From: Geobacter sp. OR-1
GTDB taxonomy: Bacteria > Desulfobacterota > Desulfuromonadia > Geobacterales > DSM-12255
Length of the DNA stretch: 64,000 nucleotides
Reading direction: 5' to 3'
Assembly: GCF_000813145.1 (NCBI RefSeq)
Contig: NZ_BAZF01000023.1
Span: 1-64,000 of the forward strand
Each line of letters begins with the position of its first letter. Position 1 is the stretch's first letter. The notes below the pieces were generated by a model that saw nothing but the letters and a program-made list of their open reading frames with translations, made no database searches and had not been told where the DNA came from. The translations under genes were made by a program, and so were the position numbers. Shown piece by piece: positions 31,761 through 41,705 of the stretch.

Positions 31761-34379
31761 TCAGGCTCTGCTTTTGCCGATCGAGCGCCGCAGGATTTTT
31801 GCCAGCTCACCAGTGGCCAGTATCAGGGCTGCAGCACCGATAACCACTGCCATTTGATGTCGATCCAGCGATTCCGTCCGGAACAGCTGCTGCAGGGGGG
31901 GCAGATAAAGGACGGCGGCTTGCAGCAGCATGGTGACCGCAATGGCGCCAAGCAACGGCTTGTTGGAGAAGAGACCGATCTTGAAGAGCGGCTGTTTTGA
32001 CCTGACCAGCATGGCAATGGCGAGCCGCGAGAGGACGAGATATGTGAACACCATGCTTTGCCAAGGGACCCCGGCGGAGATGCCCCAGCGCTGCAGCAGC
32101 AGTCCGACGATACCGAGGAGCAGGCCGTAGGTCATGATCCAGGTCCCTCTGCCGTTGCTGAAGATCCCTTCCTGCGGCGGTATCGGCGGTTTGCACATGA
32201 GGTCATCAGTTGCGGGCTCGGCAGTGAGGGCCAGGCCGGGGAGGCTGTCGCAGAGCAGATTCAGCCAGAGTATCTGGATTGGCAGTAGCGGCAGCGGAAG
32301 GCCGGCAAACGGGGCCAGGAAAACCAGCCAGATGGTGCCGGCATTGGATGACAGGGAATACGTGATGAAACGGAGAATATTCCGGTAAATCCGACGCCCT
32401 TCGCGGATTGCGCCGACTATGGTGGCGAAGTTGTCATCCAGCAGGATCATGTCTGCCGCTCCCTTGGCGACATCCGAGCCGGTTATCCCCATGGCGATCC
32501 CGATCTCGGCCCGCTGCAGGGCCGGCGCATCGTTAACCCCGTCACCGGTCATTGCCACGAATTCGCCGCGACTCTGCAACCCCTTGACGATCTCCAGCTT
32601 CTGGGACGGGGCTACCCGGGCGTAGACTCTTGCCTTACCCGACAATTCGGCGAGGGCGCCGGCGTCAAGGCCGTACAGTTCCCTGCCGATGACTGCCGGC
32701 GGGTCGTCCGGCGTCATGATGCCGACCTCAATCGCGATGGCCGTGGCTGTGGCGCTATGGTCGCCGGTTATCATGATCGGGGTTATGCCGGCGCTTTTGC
32801 AGAGACGAACGGCTTCTGCCGCCTCCGGACGGGGCGGGTCCATGACACCGGTTACGCCGAGAAACGAGAGTCCATTTTCGGCTGTGGCGGTATCGATCTC
32901 TTCCGGCAGTTTTTCCCAGTATCTGAAGGCAAACCCCATGGTTCGCAGCGCTTGGGCTGCCATGGCCTCGGCTGCGGCAATCGTTCCGGCGTCCGGTGCC
33001 TCGTCCGGCAGGCAGCGCGAGGCAATCGCTTCAAGCGAACCTTTGGTGAAAGACACGACGCGGCTCTCTACGCTGTGGAACGTGGTCATCAACTTCCGGT
33101 CCGAGTCGAAAGGGAGTTCGGCAATGCGGGGGAACAGTTGTTCAAGTTCGGTAACGGCAAAATTACAGCTTTGCGCCAGGTTTGCCAGTGCGATCTCGGT
33201 TGGGTCTCCGAATGCCCCGGCTTCTTCCGCCGGACGCGAGTCGTTGTTCAATGCTGCCGCCAGCAGCAACAGGGAGGATTTGTCGCTGGGGAGGCCGGAA
33301 CCGGACTTGGGCATGACCGCCCTGATCTCGCCCGGGGAGAGGCGGTTGCCGTTGATGCCGATCTCGGTAACGGTCATCCGGTTCATTGTCAGGGTGCCGG
33401 TCTTGTCGGTGCAGATGCATGTCACCGAGCCAAGGGTTTCCACCGCAGGGAGCCGCCGGATAAGGGCATTCCGGCGTGCCATCTTGCGCGCCCCGAGTGC
33501 CAGGGCTATGGTGACCACCGCCGGCAGGGCCTCGGGTATGGCTGCGACTGCGAGGGCAATCGAAGTGAGCAGCATCAGCACCAGGGGCTCGCCGCGCAGC
33601 AGGCCGGCGGCAAAGAGTATGGCGCAGATTACCATGATCCCTGCGGAAAGCCGTTTGCCGAAATGCGCCAGCCGGATCTGCAGCGGGGTCTTCTGCTCAG
33701 TCCCCTCGGCCAGCAGCCGGGCGATTCCTGCAAGTTCGGTGTCAGTCCCGGTGGCAATAACCACGCCGGCGCCTCGCCCGTAAACCGCCACCGTTCCCCG
33801 CCAGGCCATGTTGACCCGGTCTCCGGGCATCAGATCCGGGTCCGCCAGGGGGGCAACGGCCTTTTCAACCGGTGCCGACTCCCCGGTCAGGGCCGATTCG
33901 TCAATTTGCAGCCGCGCCGACTCAATCAGCCGCAGATCGGCGGGGATCACACACCCTGCCTGCAACAGAACGACATCGCCGGGAACAAGCTCCGCAGCAG
34001 CTATATCCTGCCTGAGACCGTCACGGATAACTACGGCCGTCTGGCCGGCCATCTTTTTCAGCGCCGAGATTGCCTGCTGGGCGCGATATTCCTGGGTAAG
34101 GCCGATTACGGCGTTGATCACGACAATAGCGATAATAGGTATTGCATCTTCGATGTCGCCGATAACTGCGGCAATAATTGCCGAAATGAGGAGGATTATT
34201 ATCAGGAGGTCAGTGAACTGCGCCAGAATCATGGAGAACAGTGACCGCCCGGATTTCTCCGGGATAATGTTCGGCCCGTTCCGGGAAAGCCTGGCGGTTG
34301 CCTCTGCGGATGAGAGCCCGTCTTGCGAACTCCGCAGTTCCCGGAATGTTTCTGCGATCGTTGCTTGATGCCAGTTCAT
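31761..34379 (-). CDS. P-type cation-transporting ATPase (type II, Ca2+-like)
   Basis: 872 residues, normal length. In order: N-terminal cation_ATPase_N domain (WHQATIAETFRELRSSQDGL), actuator with LTGES, intramembrane IPEALPAVV, phosphorylation site CTDKTGTLT (Asp acylated in the cycle), nucleotide domain with FTKGS, hinge TGDGVNDAPALQ, and C-terminal membrane part LWLNLLCDSLPGLALTAEP. The IPEALP and N...D residues in the membrane resemble PMR1/PacL-type pumps, so Ca2+ or Mn2+ export is likely; ion specificity cannot be fixed from sequence. Divergent from the sensor kinase gene, with a ~217-bp shared promoter region. Confidence 0.92.
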   Translation of the reverse strand: MNWHQATIAETFRELRSSQDGLSSAEATARLSRNGPNIIPEKSGRSLFSMILAQFTDLLIIILLISAIIAAVIGDIEDAIPIIAIVVINAVIGLTQEYRAQQAISALKKMAGQTAVVIRDGLRQDIAAAELVPGDVVLLQAGCVIPADLRLIESARLQIDESALTGESAPVEKAVAPLADPDLMPGDRVNMAWRGTVAVYGRGAGVVIATGTDTELAGIARLLAEGTEQKTPLQIRLAHFGKRLSAGIMVICAILFAAGLLRGEPLVLMLLTSIALAVAAIPEALPAVVTIALALGARKMARRNALIRRLPAVETLGSVTCICTDKTGTLTMNRMTVTEIGINGNRLSPGEIRAVMPKSGSGLPSDKSSLLLLAAALNNDSRPAEEAGAFGDPTEIALANLAQSCNFAVTELEQLFPRIAELPFDSDRKLMTTFHSVESRVVSFTKGSLEAIASRCLPDEAPDAGTIAAAEAMAAQALRTMGFAFRYWEKLPEEIDTATAENGLSFLGVTGVMDPPRPEAAEAVRLCKSAGITPIMITGDHSATATAIAIEVGIMTPDDPPAVIGRELYGLDAGALAELSGKARVYARVAPSQKLEIVKGLQSRGEFVAMTGDGVNDAPALQRAEIGIAMGITGSDVAKGAADMILLDDNFATIVGAIREGRRIYRNILRFITYSLSSNAGTIWLVFLAPFAGLPLPLLPIQILWLNLLCDSLPGLALTAEPATDDLMCKPPIPPQEGIFSNGRGTWIMTYGLLLGIVGLLLQRWGISAGVPWQSMVFTYLVLSRLAIAMLVRSKQPLFKIGLFSNKPLLGAIAVTMLLQAAVLYLPPLQQLFRTESLDRHQMAVVIGAAALILATGELAKILRRSIGKSRA

Positions 34380-34596
34380 ATATTTCCCGTCCGGCAGGCG
34401 CTACTGCCCATTCCCATGGAATCCGCCCCGTTCCTTACCGATAAGTATATGACCGCAGCCCGGGGCAACCACTGGGATGTGCTGCAAATTATATAGGAAC
34501 CTGTCACTTTTGCACCTGCGCCGACATTGATTATTCGCCCCGGTCTGATAAGCTCTAAGACATTTGTCATAATGTTTTTTCGGGGAATACACGAAT

Positions 34597-36837
34597 TTGG
34601 TCATAATCTCTGAGACTCCCAGATCAATTCGCAGGGAAATAATCACTCTCCTGGTGATATGTCTCGCTTCATATCTGATTATCAGCGGCATATCAGTCCT
34701 GCTTTATCACCAGAAACAACTGATAAATGATCAGAGGCACTATGCGAAATTAAGAGGTGAGCGGATAGCCCATATTGTCTCGACCCCGGTTGGGGATCTG
34801 GACAAGCCTTATCTGGATGAACTGCTGTTGCAGAATATGAACGATGACGATGTCAATGCGATCGTCATAAAAGGGGCGGATGGCAGGATCGTAGCCGGTA
34901 AACGCAAGCTCAACGGGACCGGAAAAATGGCGGATGTCCTGGATGCGACGGATATTCCGGTGTCCGAGTCGAAAAGATTCGACTCGCATCCGGTACTTAG
35001 TCGCGGGCGGTTGATCGGTCATGTGGAAATGTTTCTGAATGACGAAGAGATCAACAACAAGCTGAAACTTCTTCTTTTGGAGGAGTTTGCGCAGGCCGTG
35101 ATCCCGCTGTTCATCGTCTGCCTGGTCCTTTATGTGGGGATCTCAAAGCTGTTGCTCACGCCTCTTGCTGCGGTTTTCAACATGGCGAGGGTGTTTGGCG
35201 CCGGGGATCTTTCGGCACGGGTGCAGACCGCATCGGAAAATGAAATCGGGACCCTGGCAATTACGTTCAACCGGATGGCGGACCGGATTGAGGAAAAAAT
35301 CGGCCAGCTCGCCGATGCGGAGAAACAGTACCGGTCTCTGTTTGAATCGATACAGGATGTTTTTTACCGGGAAGACAAAGATGGTATTGTCAGACTGGTA
35401 TCGCCTTCAATCGAGAAGATGCTCGGTTATTGCCAGTCCGAGGTTATCGGCAGGGACCTCGGAGATTTCTGCGCTCTTTCCGGTTCCAGGGCGCTGTTGT
35501 TTGCCGAGGCCTCCCGGGATGGGCTGGTGGAGGATTACGACCTGCTGTTGAAGCATAGGGACGGCCGCATCATTACCGTGTCGGCCAATTCGCATCTCTA
35601 TTATGACGAACAGGGCGCTGTTGCCGGCATTGAGGGGACTTTCAGGGATGTTACCGATCGTACCCGTGCTTTTGAGGAGATTTCCCAGCTTAAGAGTTCG
35701 TTTGCGGAAATTGTCGAGACCCTGCCTTCGGCGATTATTGTTGTGAACGGCGATCTGCGCATTGAGCTGATGAACCGCCTGGCTGAAGAGTTTTGCGGTT
35801 TTTTGCTGAGCCAGGCTAAAGGGGTTTCAGTACTGCGGGTGTTACCGGCATTTGAGAATGAGCTGCTCCTGATCCCGCAGGTAATATCGAGTAAAGAGTC
35901 TTATGCCAGGGAAAAGCTGGCCGTTGCTGGCGGATTTGAAAACAGATTTTATAATTTTCAAATATATCCGATGAAATCTAAAGAGAGTTCTCGTGCCGTA
36001 ATACGGTTCGAAGATGTCACCGACAAGGTCAGGATTCAGGAGGCGCTGCTGCAATCGGAAAAGATGCTGATGGTGGGTGGGCTTGCTGCAGGAACCGCCC
36101 ATGAGATAAACAACCCTTTGGCCGCGATTCTGCAGAATGCCCAGAACATTGAGCGGCGGATTTCGCCGGAAATACCGGCAAATCTTGAAGCAGCGCGTGA
36201 AATCGGGATAGATCTTCTCTCCGTAAGGGATTACCTGGAAAGAAGAGGGATTATCGGCTTTGTTACCAGCATCAGAGAAGGTGGGGCAAGGGCATCTAAG
36301 ATTATCACGAACATGCTGCAATTCAGCCGCAAAAGCGGGTCACGCAAGGAGTTGTCGGACCTGAATACGCTCCTGGACCAGTCTCTGGAGCTTGCCGCAA
36401 GCGATTACGATCTGAGGAAGCGGTATGATTTCAGACAGATCAGGATCGAAAAGGATTTTGCCTCAGATCTGCCGATGGTATCGATTACTGTCCCTGAAAT
36501 CGAGCAGGTTGTGCTCAATATTGTCAAGAACGCTGCGCAGGCATTGTCCGAGGCAAATTCCGCTGATCCGTGTATTACTCTGCGGACGAGCCGTAAAGAC
36601 GATTTTGCCGTTATCGAGATCGAGGATAATGGTCCGGGGATGACTGAGCTTGTCCGGAGACGGGTATTCGAGCCGTTTTTCACTACCAGGGAGGTTGGCA
36701 GCGGTACCGGTCTGGGGATGTCGGTATCGTATACTATAATCACCACGAACCATGGCGGGTTTATCGATGTCTGGTCGGAGCCGGGAGAGGGGGCCAGATT
36801 CACAATCTCGCTCCCTATTGACAGGGGCGGCACATGA
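34597..36837 (+). CDS. membrane sensor histidine kinase (HAMP-PAS-PAS-HisKA)
   Basis: 746 residues from TTG 34597; no closer ATG suits the first membrane helix. TM1 (ITLLVICLASYLIISGISVL), a periplasmic sensor of ~110 residues, TM2 (VIPLFIVCLVLYVGISKLLL), HAMP (~190-240), PAS (YRSLFESIQDVFYRED), second PAS-like, then HisKA with AHEINNPLAAI (phospho-His), N box VLNIVKNAAQAL, G1 IEDNGPGMTE, G2 GTGLGMSVSY. All catalytic boxes are intact. The ATGA overlap with the receiver gene makes that its probable partner. Signal unknown. Confidence 0.9.
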   Translation: MVIISETPRSIRREIITLLVICLASYLIISGISVLLYHQKQLINDQRHYAKLRGERIAHIVSTPVGDLDKPYLDELLLQNMNDDDVNAIVIKGADGRIVAGKRKLNGTGKMADVLDATDIPVSESKRFDSHPVLSRGRLIGHVEMFLNDEEINNKLKLLLLEEFAQAVIPLFIVCLVLYVGISKLLLTPLAAVFNMARVFGAGDLSARVQTASENEIGTLAITFNRMADRIEEKIGQLADAEKQYRSLFESIQDVFYREDKDGIVRLVSPSIEKMLGYCQSEVIGRDLGDFCALSGSRALLFAEASRDGLVEDYDLLLKHRDGRIITVSANSHLYYDEQGAVAGIEGTFRDVTDRTRAFEEISQLKSSFAEIVETLPSAIIVVNGDLRIELMNRLAEEFCGFLLSQAKGVSVLRVLPAFENELLLIPQVISSKESYAREKLAVAGGFENRFYNFQIYPMKSKESSRAVIRFEDVTDKVRIQEALLQSEKMLMVGGLAAGTAHEINNPLAAILQNAQNIERRISPEIPANLEAAREIGIDLLSVRDYLERRGIIGFVTSIREGGARASKIITNMLQFSRKSGSRKELSDLNTLLDQSLELAASDYDLRKRYDFRQIRIEKDFASDLPMVSITVPEIEQVVLNIVKNAAQALSEANSADPCITLRTSRKDDFAVIEIEDNGPGMTELVRRRVFEPFFTTREVGSGTGLGMSVSYTIITTNHGGFIDVWSEPGEGARFTISLPIDRGGT

Positions 36838-37223
36838 ACGAGGCTATCCGGGTTCTGATAATTGATGACGATCAACTGGTTCGGGAAAGCATTTCCGCCT
36901 TCCTCGAAGACGATGGTTTTATTGTTGAATCCGCTTCGTCAGCCGAAGAGGCGCTGGCACGAATCGAATCGGGTCACCATGATCTGTGCATAACCGACTT
37001 CAGTTTACCGGGGATGGATGGCGAAGAGTTGATCCTCTCCGCCTACTCCTTAAGCCCTAAAACCCGCTTCATAATGCATAGCGGCGTAAATTTCACCCCG
37101 TCCGCAGAACTGGAGCTGATAGGTTTTACCAGAGAGAATGTAATGTCCAAACCGATCATCAGGCTGGAGCTGCTTTCCGAAAGGATCCACATGCTTGCCG
37201 GAAAACCGGGTGTATCCGAATGA
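36834..37223 (+). CDS. single-domain response regulator
   Basis: 129 residues, receiver domain only: acidic pocket IDDDQ, phospho-acceptor in CITDFSLPGMDG, MHSGV (Ser/Thr position occupied by Ser), and the conserved lysine in MSKPII. It overlaps both neighbours by ATGA, so kinase, receiver and the GGDEF-EAL regulator are made from one mRNA. With no output domain it probably acts as a phosphate shuttle or partner-binding switch in this cascade. Confidence 0.9.
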   Translation: MNEAIRVLIIDDDQLVRESISAFLEDDGFIVESASSAEEALARIESGHHDLCITDFSLPGMDGEELILSAYSLSPKTRFIMHSGVNFTPSAELELIGFTRENVMSKPIIRLELLSERIHMLAGKPGVSE

Positions 37224-39355
37224 GCAGCGTCAAACCGTTACGTTTACTGACAATCGATGACGAGGCGTCAATCCGGAACAGCATTTCGGTCTATTTCGAG
37301 GACTGCGGTTTTGTTATCGATGAGGCTGCGGACGGCGTGCAGGGATTGGAAATTGTCAACCGGCAACGCCCCGACATTGTGGTCACCGATTTGCGCATGC
37401 CGCGGATGGGTGGCCATGAATTCATCGAAGCTCTGCGTGCGATCGACGATAACCTCCCGGTGGTCGTGGTTTCAGGCACAGGCATTATTGGCGACGCCAT
37501 CGAAGCGCTCAGGCTGGGCGCATGGGATTACATCACCAAGCCGATCCAGGATCTGGCGGAACTCGAACTGATTGTCGGCCGGTGCCTGGAGCGGGCTAGG
37601 CTGATCCGGGAAAACAGGGAATATCATGAAAACCTCGAAATGCTGGTCGCACAGCGTTCGGCGGAGATCAGGAAGCTGTTCAAGGCGGTTGAACAGAGCG
37701 CCAACTCGGTAATCATAACCGATGTCAACGGCATCATCGAATACGTGAATCCCAAGTTTACCGATACTACCGGCTATTCCATCGATGAGGTTGTCGGGCA
37801 GCGGCCGAGCGTCCTGAAGTCGGGGAAACAGCCGGAATCGTTCTACCGGGAATTATGGCGGAGCATAAAGTCGGGAAACGTTTGGCGGGGGGAACTCTGC
37901 AACCGGCGCAAAAACGGTGAATTGTTCTGGGAGATGTGCAGCATTGCGCCGATTCGCGACGAACTTGGGAACATTACCGACTATGTGGCGATCAAAGAGG
38001 ATATCACCGAGCGCAAGCGATACGAGGACCAGCTTGCCTATCAGGCCAATTACGATCTCCTTACCGGGCTCCCCAACCGCTATTACCTCCAGGGGTTTCT
38101 GGAAGCGCATCTGTGCAGGCTGAACCAGGAATGTCTCTATGCTACCCTGATGATGCTCGACATCGACAACATGAAGTTCATCAACGATACCTTTGGGCAC
38201 GCATTCGGAGACCTGCTCCTCAAGGAGATTGCCGAGCGGCTGAAGACGCTTTATGGGGAAGGGAGTTTTGTCGCCAGGTTCGTCGGCAATCAGTTTGCGA
38301 TCATTCCGGATATCTCGTCGCTGCCGGAAAATCTTGCCGAGCATGCGGAAATCCTCAGAAAGGCCCTGAACGAGGTATACATGGTCAAGGGGACTGAGGT
38401 CCTCGCAACCGCAAGCGTCGGGGTGGTGGCCTATCCCGAGGATGGCGAAACCGTTGAAAACCTGCTGAAAAACGCCGAAGTCGCGATGTATGAGGCCAAG
38501 AAGCAGGGGAAAAATACGGTGGCGTTCTACACGAGCGAACTGAACGTTCAGGTGGAAAACCGCCTCTCAATGGAAACCCGGCTCCATAAAGCGCTTGCGC
38601 GGGGCGAATTCTCCATCCACTATCAACCGCAGATCTGCCTCAATACCGGTTCCATTATCGGTATGGAAGCATTGCTGCGGTGGCAAACGGAAAGCGACAC
38701 CTACATCTCCCCGGCTCAGTTCATTCCGATCCTGGAAGAAACAGGGCTGGTGCTGGAAGTCGGGGAGTGGGTGCTGAACGAGGCCTGTCGGCAATCTGTC
38801 GTCTGGGAGCAACGCGGACTGAAGGATTTGCGCGTTTCCGTAAATATATCTGCCCTGCAGTTCATGCGGAGCGATCTCGACGTTACGGTGCGGAATGTGC
38901 TTCAGACCTCTGGGCTTGATCCGAAGAAACTCTGCCTGGAATTGACCGAGAGCATGATCATGATCGACAGTTCGCGGACCATGGAAAAGCTCGAATCTCT
39001 GACCAAGCTCGGTATTACCCTGTCGCTGGACGATTTCGGCACCGGATACTCGTCTCTCGAATATCTCGGCAGGCTGCCGATTCATGAATTGAAGATCGAC
39101 CAGTCTTTTGTACGCAGGATGTCCAACACCAAGAACGATGCGGCAGTGGTTAACACCATCATTGCAATGGGGCATGGGCTGGGAATGGACCTGGTTGCGG
39201 AAGGGGTTGAAACGATCGAACAACTTGCCTATCTGAATGAAAAAAAATGCGGGTATATCCAGGGGTTTCTGTTCAGTAAACCTTTGCCGGTAGCGGAGTT
39301 CGAGAATTTCTGTATGGCATGGGTTCCGGATAATGTCTTATCAAAGATCAAATAA
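37220..39355 (+). CDS. response regulator with PAS, degenerate GGDEF and EAL domains
   Basis: 711 residues. Receiver (TIDDEAS, TDLRMPRMGG, TKPIQD), a coiled linker, PAS/PAC (AVEQSANSVIITDVNGIIEY ... ISPAL-free PAC with ITERKRYEDQ), GGDEF domain with RFVGNQFAII where RFGGDEFAII is normal, then EAL domain with MEALLRW, ELTESMI, DDFGTGYSS and KIDQSFV. The GGDEF site has lost catalytic residues, so it should not make c-di-GMP but may bind GTP. The EAL motifs look complete, so c-di-GMP phosphodiesterase activity under control of the receiver is predicted. Confidence 0.92.
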   Translation: MSSVKPLRLLTIDDEASIRNSISVYFEDCGFVIDEAADGVQGLEIVNRQRPDIVVTDLRMPRMGGHEFIEALRAIDDNLPVVVVSGTGIIGDAIEALRLGAWDYITKPIQDLAELELIVGRCLERARLIRENREYHENLEMLVAQRSAEIRKLFKAVEQSANSVIITDVNGIIEYVNPKFTDTTGYSIDEVVGQRPSVLKSGKQPESFYRELWRSIKSGNVWRGELCNRRKNGELFWEMCSIAPIRDELGNITDYVAIKEDITERKRYEDQLAYQANYDLLTGLPNRYYLQGFLEAHLCRLNQECLYATLMMLDIDNMKFINDTFGHAFGDLLLKEIAERLKTLYGEGSFVARFVGNQFAIIPDISSLPENLAEHAEILRKALNEVYMVKGTEVLATASVGVVAYPEDGETVENLLKNAEVAMYEAKKQGKNTVAFYTSELNVQVENRLSMETRLHKALARGEFSIHYQPQICLNTGSIIGMEALLRWQTESDTYISPAQFIPILEETGLVLEVGEWVLNEACRQSVVWEQRGLKDLRVSVNISALQFMRSDLDVTVRNVLQTSGLDPKKLCLELTESMIMIDSSRTMEKLESLTKLGITLSLDDFGTGYSSLEYLGRLPIHELKIDQSFVRRMSNTKNDAAVVNTIIAMGHGLGMDLVAEGVETIEQLAYLNEKKCGYIQGFLFSKPLPVAEFENFCMAWVPDNVLSKIK

Positions 39356-39388
39356 AATAAGCCCCCCGGGATCTTCGGGGGGCTTATT
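39356..39388. terminator. bidirectional terminator
   Basis: AATAAGCCCCCC (39356-39367) pairs perfectly with GGGGGGCTTATT (39377-39388), lying between the convergent GGDEF-EAL and mucR genes. Confidence 0.9.
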
Positions 39389-39410
39389 TAGTTCCGGGTT
39401 ATGAATCCGG

Positions 39411-39902
39411 TTATTTCTTCGTCTTGGCGGTTTTGGCTTTTGGGGCCGCTTTTGCCGTCTTGGCTTTTTTGGCTGTCGCATTGGCTGCCTTCACCTGTCT
39501 CGCCTTGGCCAGGTTGTTCCCCAATCCTCTCTCCTGCGCGACCTTTCTCCTTGCTTCGGTAAGACTCCGTGCCGAAAGAGACTGCTTGCTCGAAATGCCG
39601 AACTGCTTCCGGTATTCTTTCGGTTTCATGCCGTGAGCCGAATTGAGGTGTCTGGTGAGCGTCTTGAACCCACCTTTTCCGCAGACAAGACAGATTACTT
39701 CATTTTTCTTGAAGGCCTCTTTTACTGTAACAGTGGTCTTTGTCTCTTCTCCGGCAGTTGCCACCTCTTTCCCTGTTTCCAGTGACTGTAGGGCAGAATG
39801 GATTTTCTGAAGTTCGGCAATCAATTCTTCGGAACTCATAGGGGTAGTTGAGGCATGAGCCGCTACAATTTCGGCTGCCATTTCGATTATTGTTGATGCC
39901 AT
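39411..39902 (-). CDS. MucR/Ros-family zinc-finger regulator with Lys/Ala-rich tail
   Basis: 163 residues with AAAGGAG upstream. It has an N-terminal helical dimerisation region, a Ros-type C2H2 finger VICLVCGKGGFKTLTRHLNS with AHGMKPKEYRKQFGI, then SARSLTEARRKVAQERGLG. The C-terminal ~40 residues are Lys/Ala/Thr repeats (KKAKTAKAAPKAKTAKTKK) like a histone-H1 tail, absent from classical MucR. Family members bind AT-rich DNA and control surface or cell-cycle genes. The tail suggests added nucleoid binding. Single gene, own promoter. Confidence 0.88.
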   Translation of the reverse strand: MASTIIEMAAEIVAAHASTTPMSSEELIAELQKIHSALQSLETGKEVATAGEETKTTVTVKEAFKKNEVICLVCGKGGFKTLTRHLNSAHGMKPKEYRKQFGISSKQSLSARSLTEARRKVAQERGLGNNLAKARQVKAANATAKKAKTAKAAPKAKTAKTKK

Positions 39903-40186
39903 TAATTACTCTCCTTTGATAGAGTTGATTATGCTTATTAAACAACTTGATTAAGATATGTCAAGTAGCAAAACAATAATAAAGAGTCAACAAATTTGTA
40001 GTAATTGTTAAAACGTGCTGATTGCTTTTCAATAGCTATGGGGAAAATATTGATAGCGACAATAAAACAGGTAAATTGAGGATTCAGTCATGATGTCAGT
40101 GAAACAGAGCTGGCCGGAGTTGTAAGAGTGGCTTGTTTATTGTCGGTCGACAACGCATTGATTTGCTGGTCACTGACTTTTTCAGC

Positions 40187-41143
40187 TTAGCCGCCAAACT
40201 TTATCGCAGCCCACCACGACATTGTCACTGTGAAGGATGATAACAAAGCAAGCAGCCGATTTACTCCTTTGCCGGGACGGCCATGTTTTTCCAGAAGGTA
40301 TCCGGTTGCCAGGCCGAGCAACATGCCGAATGCAAAACCGAAGAAATGCGCTCCGAGATCCGTGTTGTTCCCTTCGGTCCCGAGTGATGCCAGGAGCGCC
40401 ATTGCGCCTGCCATCGGCGTATACCATCTCCTTTTCAGATGATGGCGGTAACGGATTGCATTGATTGCTGATAATAATCCGACACCGCCGAATATCAGTG
40501 TCGACGATCCAACCGATGTGTGGGTCGGGAGGTGGAAATGGGCGTTGGCGAGGTTTCCCAGCGCCCCGGAAGCGAGCAGGAGGCTCCAGGCAAGCCCTGA
40601 GCCGAGTTCACGGCAGAGGAATATGATGAAGAGCCCGCCTATCGCCAGGTTGCTCAGCAGGTGGAGCCAGTTGACATGCAGGGTCAGCGCGGTAATGAGC
40701 CGCCACCATTCGCCATCCAGTATTCTGGCTGCCTTGGCGCTGCCGATATCCGTCCAGTCAGGGGGAAGGTGCCCTAAAATCGGGGTGGTAATCCCGGTGA
40801 TATTGTGAAAGGTTGCCAGCAGCACAAGAACGGAGAGCGTTGCCAGCGTGTTCTCCACCAGCGGATTCGGCTTGGGAGGCGGGGGCGGCCAGCCGAGGTT
40901 TTCGGATTCGTAGAGAGACAGTTGGTTTAAGGCATCATCCAGCCTGTCCTGCGGCACCATCAGGTGCCAGAGAATCCCGTAGCGCTCGATCCTGCTCGGG
41001 ATCTGCTGCGATTCCAGTACCAGAGCCCAGGTGTCGGCCCGTCGCCTGGACAGCGCCGTCAAATAGCCCCACCTGCCGGTTGCCGTATGCAGGGAAACCC
41101 ATTCGCGGTTTTGAGTTTCATCTTGCTCCGTTTCAATAGCCAT
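40187..41143 (-). CDS. rhomboid-family intramembrane serine protease
   Basis: 318 residues from ATG 41143 (an upstream frame extends to 41230 but overlaps the end of the neighbouring gene's region and has no better ribosome site). An N-terminal cytoplasmic domain of ~100 residues is followed by six or so membrane helices. Rhomboid features: WRLITALTLHVNWLHLLSNL, SVGSSTLIFGGVGLLSA (catalytic Ser in GSS, family GxS), and LGAHFFGFAFGMLLGL (catalytic His). The Ser-His dyad is intact. Substrates unknown. Confidence 0.85.
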   Translation of the reverse strand: MAIETEQDETQNREWVSLHTATGRWGYLTALSRRRADTWALVLESQQIPSRIERYGILWHLMVPQDRLDDALNQLSLYESENLGWPPPPPKPNPLVENTLATLSVLVLLATFHNITGITTPILGHLPPDWTDIGSAKAARILDGEWWRLITALTLHVNWLHLLSNLAIGGLFIIFLCRELGSGLAWSLLLASGALGNLANAHFHLPTHTSVGSSTLIFGGVGLLSAINAIRYRHHLKRRWYTPMAGAMALLASLGTEGNNTDLGAHFFGFAFGMLLGLATGYLLEKHGRPGKGVNRLLALLSSFTVTMSWWAAIKFGG

Positions 41144-41219
41144 ACTGGATACTATAGGCACGGCTACACACTTTTGCCAGGGGCGATGGTGAAAAATCAC
41201 CGGCAGGTCAGGGGCATGC

Positions 41220-41705
41220 TCAGCGCACAAAGGGGATCAGCTTCTTGACCCGCTGCCGGTAGGCGGCGTATTCCGGGAACTTCTCCATGAGCCAGCGCTC
41301 TTCGCGGTTTGATTTGATCTCGAAGAAGAGATAGAGGAGAAGCGCATAACCGAGGGTGAGCCAACTCTGGACCCAGAGACCCCAGCCGAAGCCCATGGAG
41401 ATGAGACCGCTGTAAATGGGGTGTCGCACCAGCCGGTACGCCCCGGTCATGACCAGCTCTGTATCGTCCTTTGGCCGTGGCAGCGGCGTGAGGTTCCTCC
41501 CCAGGTTCACTGTCCCGGTAGCGGCCAGCAGCACCCCTTCAACCATCAGGAGTGCGCCCGCAAGGAGGGCGAACCCTGAGTACGGCCGGGGCCAGGCCGT
41601 TACGGAACGCGGCCCGAAGATCACCAGCGCAAACAGGGCCATCTGCGCCACGACGTACCATTCGCCGCGAGCCCCTTTCCACTTTGATTCGACAGGTATA
41701 TTCAC
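41220..41705 (-). CDS. isoprenylcysteine carboxyl methyltransferase-like membrane protein
   Basis: 161 residues from GTG 41705. Several membrane helices. The ICMT/phospholipid-methyltransferase signature appears as LVMTGAYRLVRHPIYSGLIS and the C-terminal EERWLMEKFPEYAAYRQRVK-LIPF. The RHPxY and E-R-x-L...Y motifs are the SAM-binding and catalytic elements. Bacterial members act on unknown small or lipid substrates, since protein prenylation is absent. Same direction as the rhomboid gene, 76 nt away. Confidence 0.85.
   Translation of the reverse strand: MNIPVESKWKGARGEWYVVAQMALFALVIFGPRSVTAWPRPYSGFALLAGALLMVEGVLLAATGTVNLGRNLTPLPRPKDDTELVMTGAYRLVRHPIYSGLISMGFGWGLWVQSWLTLGYALLLYLFFEIKSNREERWLMEKFPEYAAYRQRVKKLIPFVR

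Noticed and set aside
32757..34244. 495-codon open frame antisense to the P-type ATPase gene
   Set aside because: Arises from third-position GC bias of the ATPase gene; composition (Gly/Gln/Arg/His) is not protein-like.
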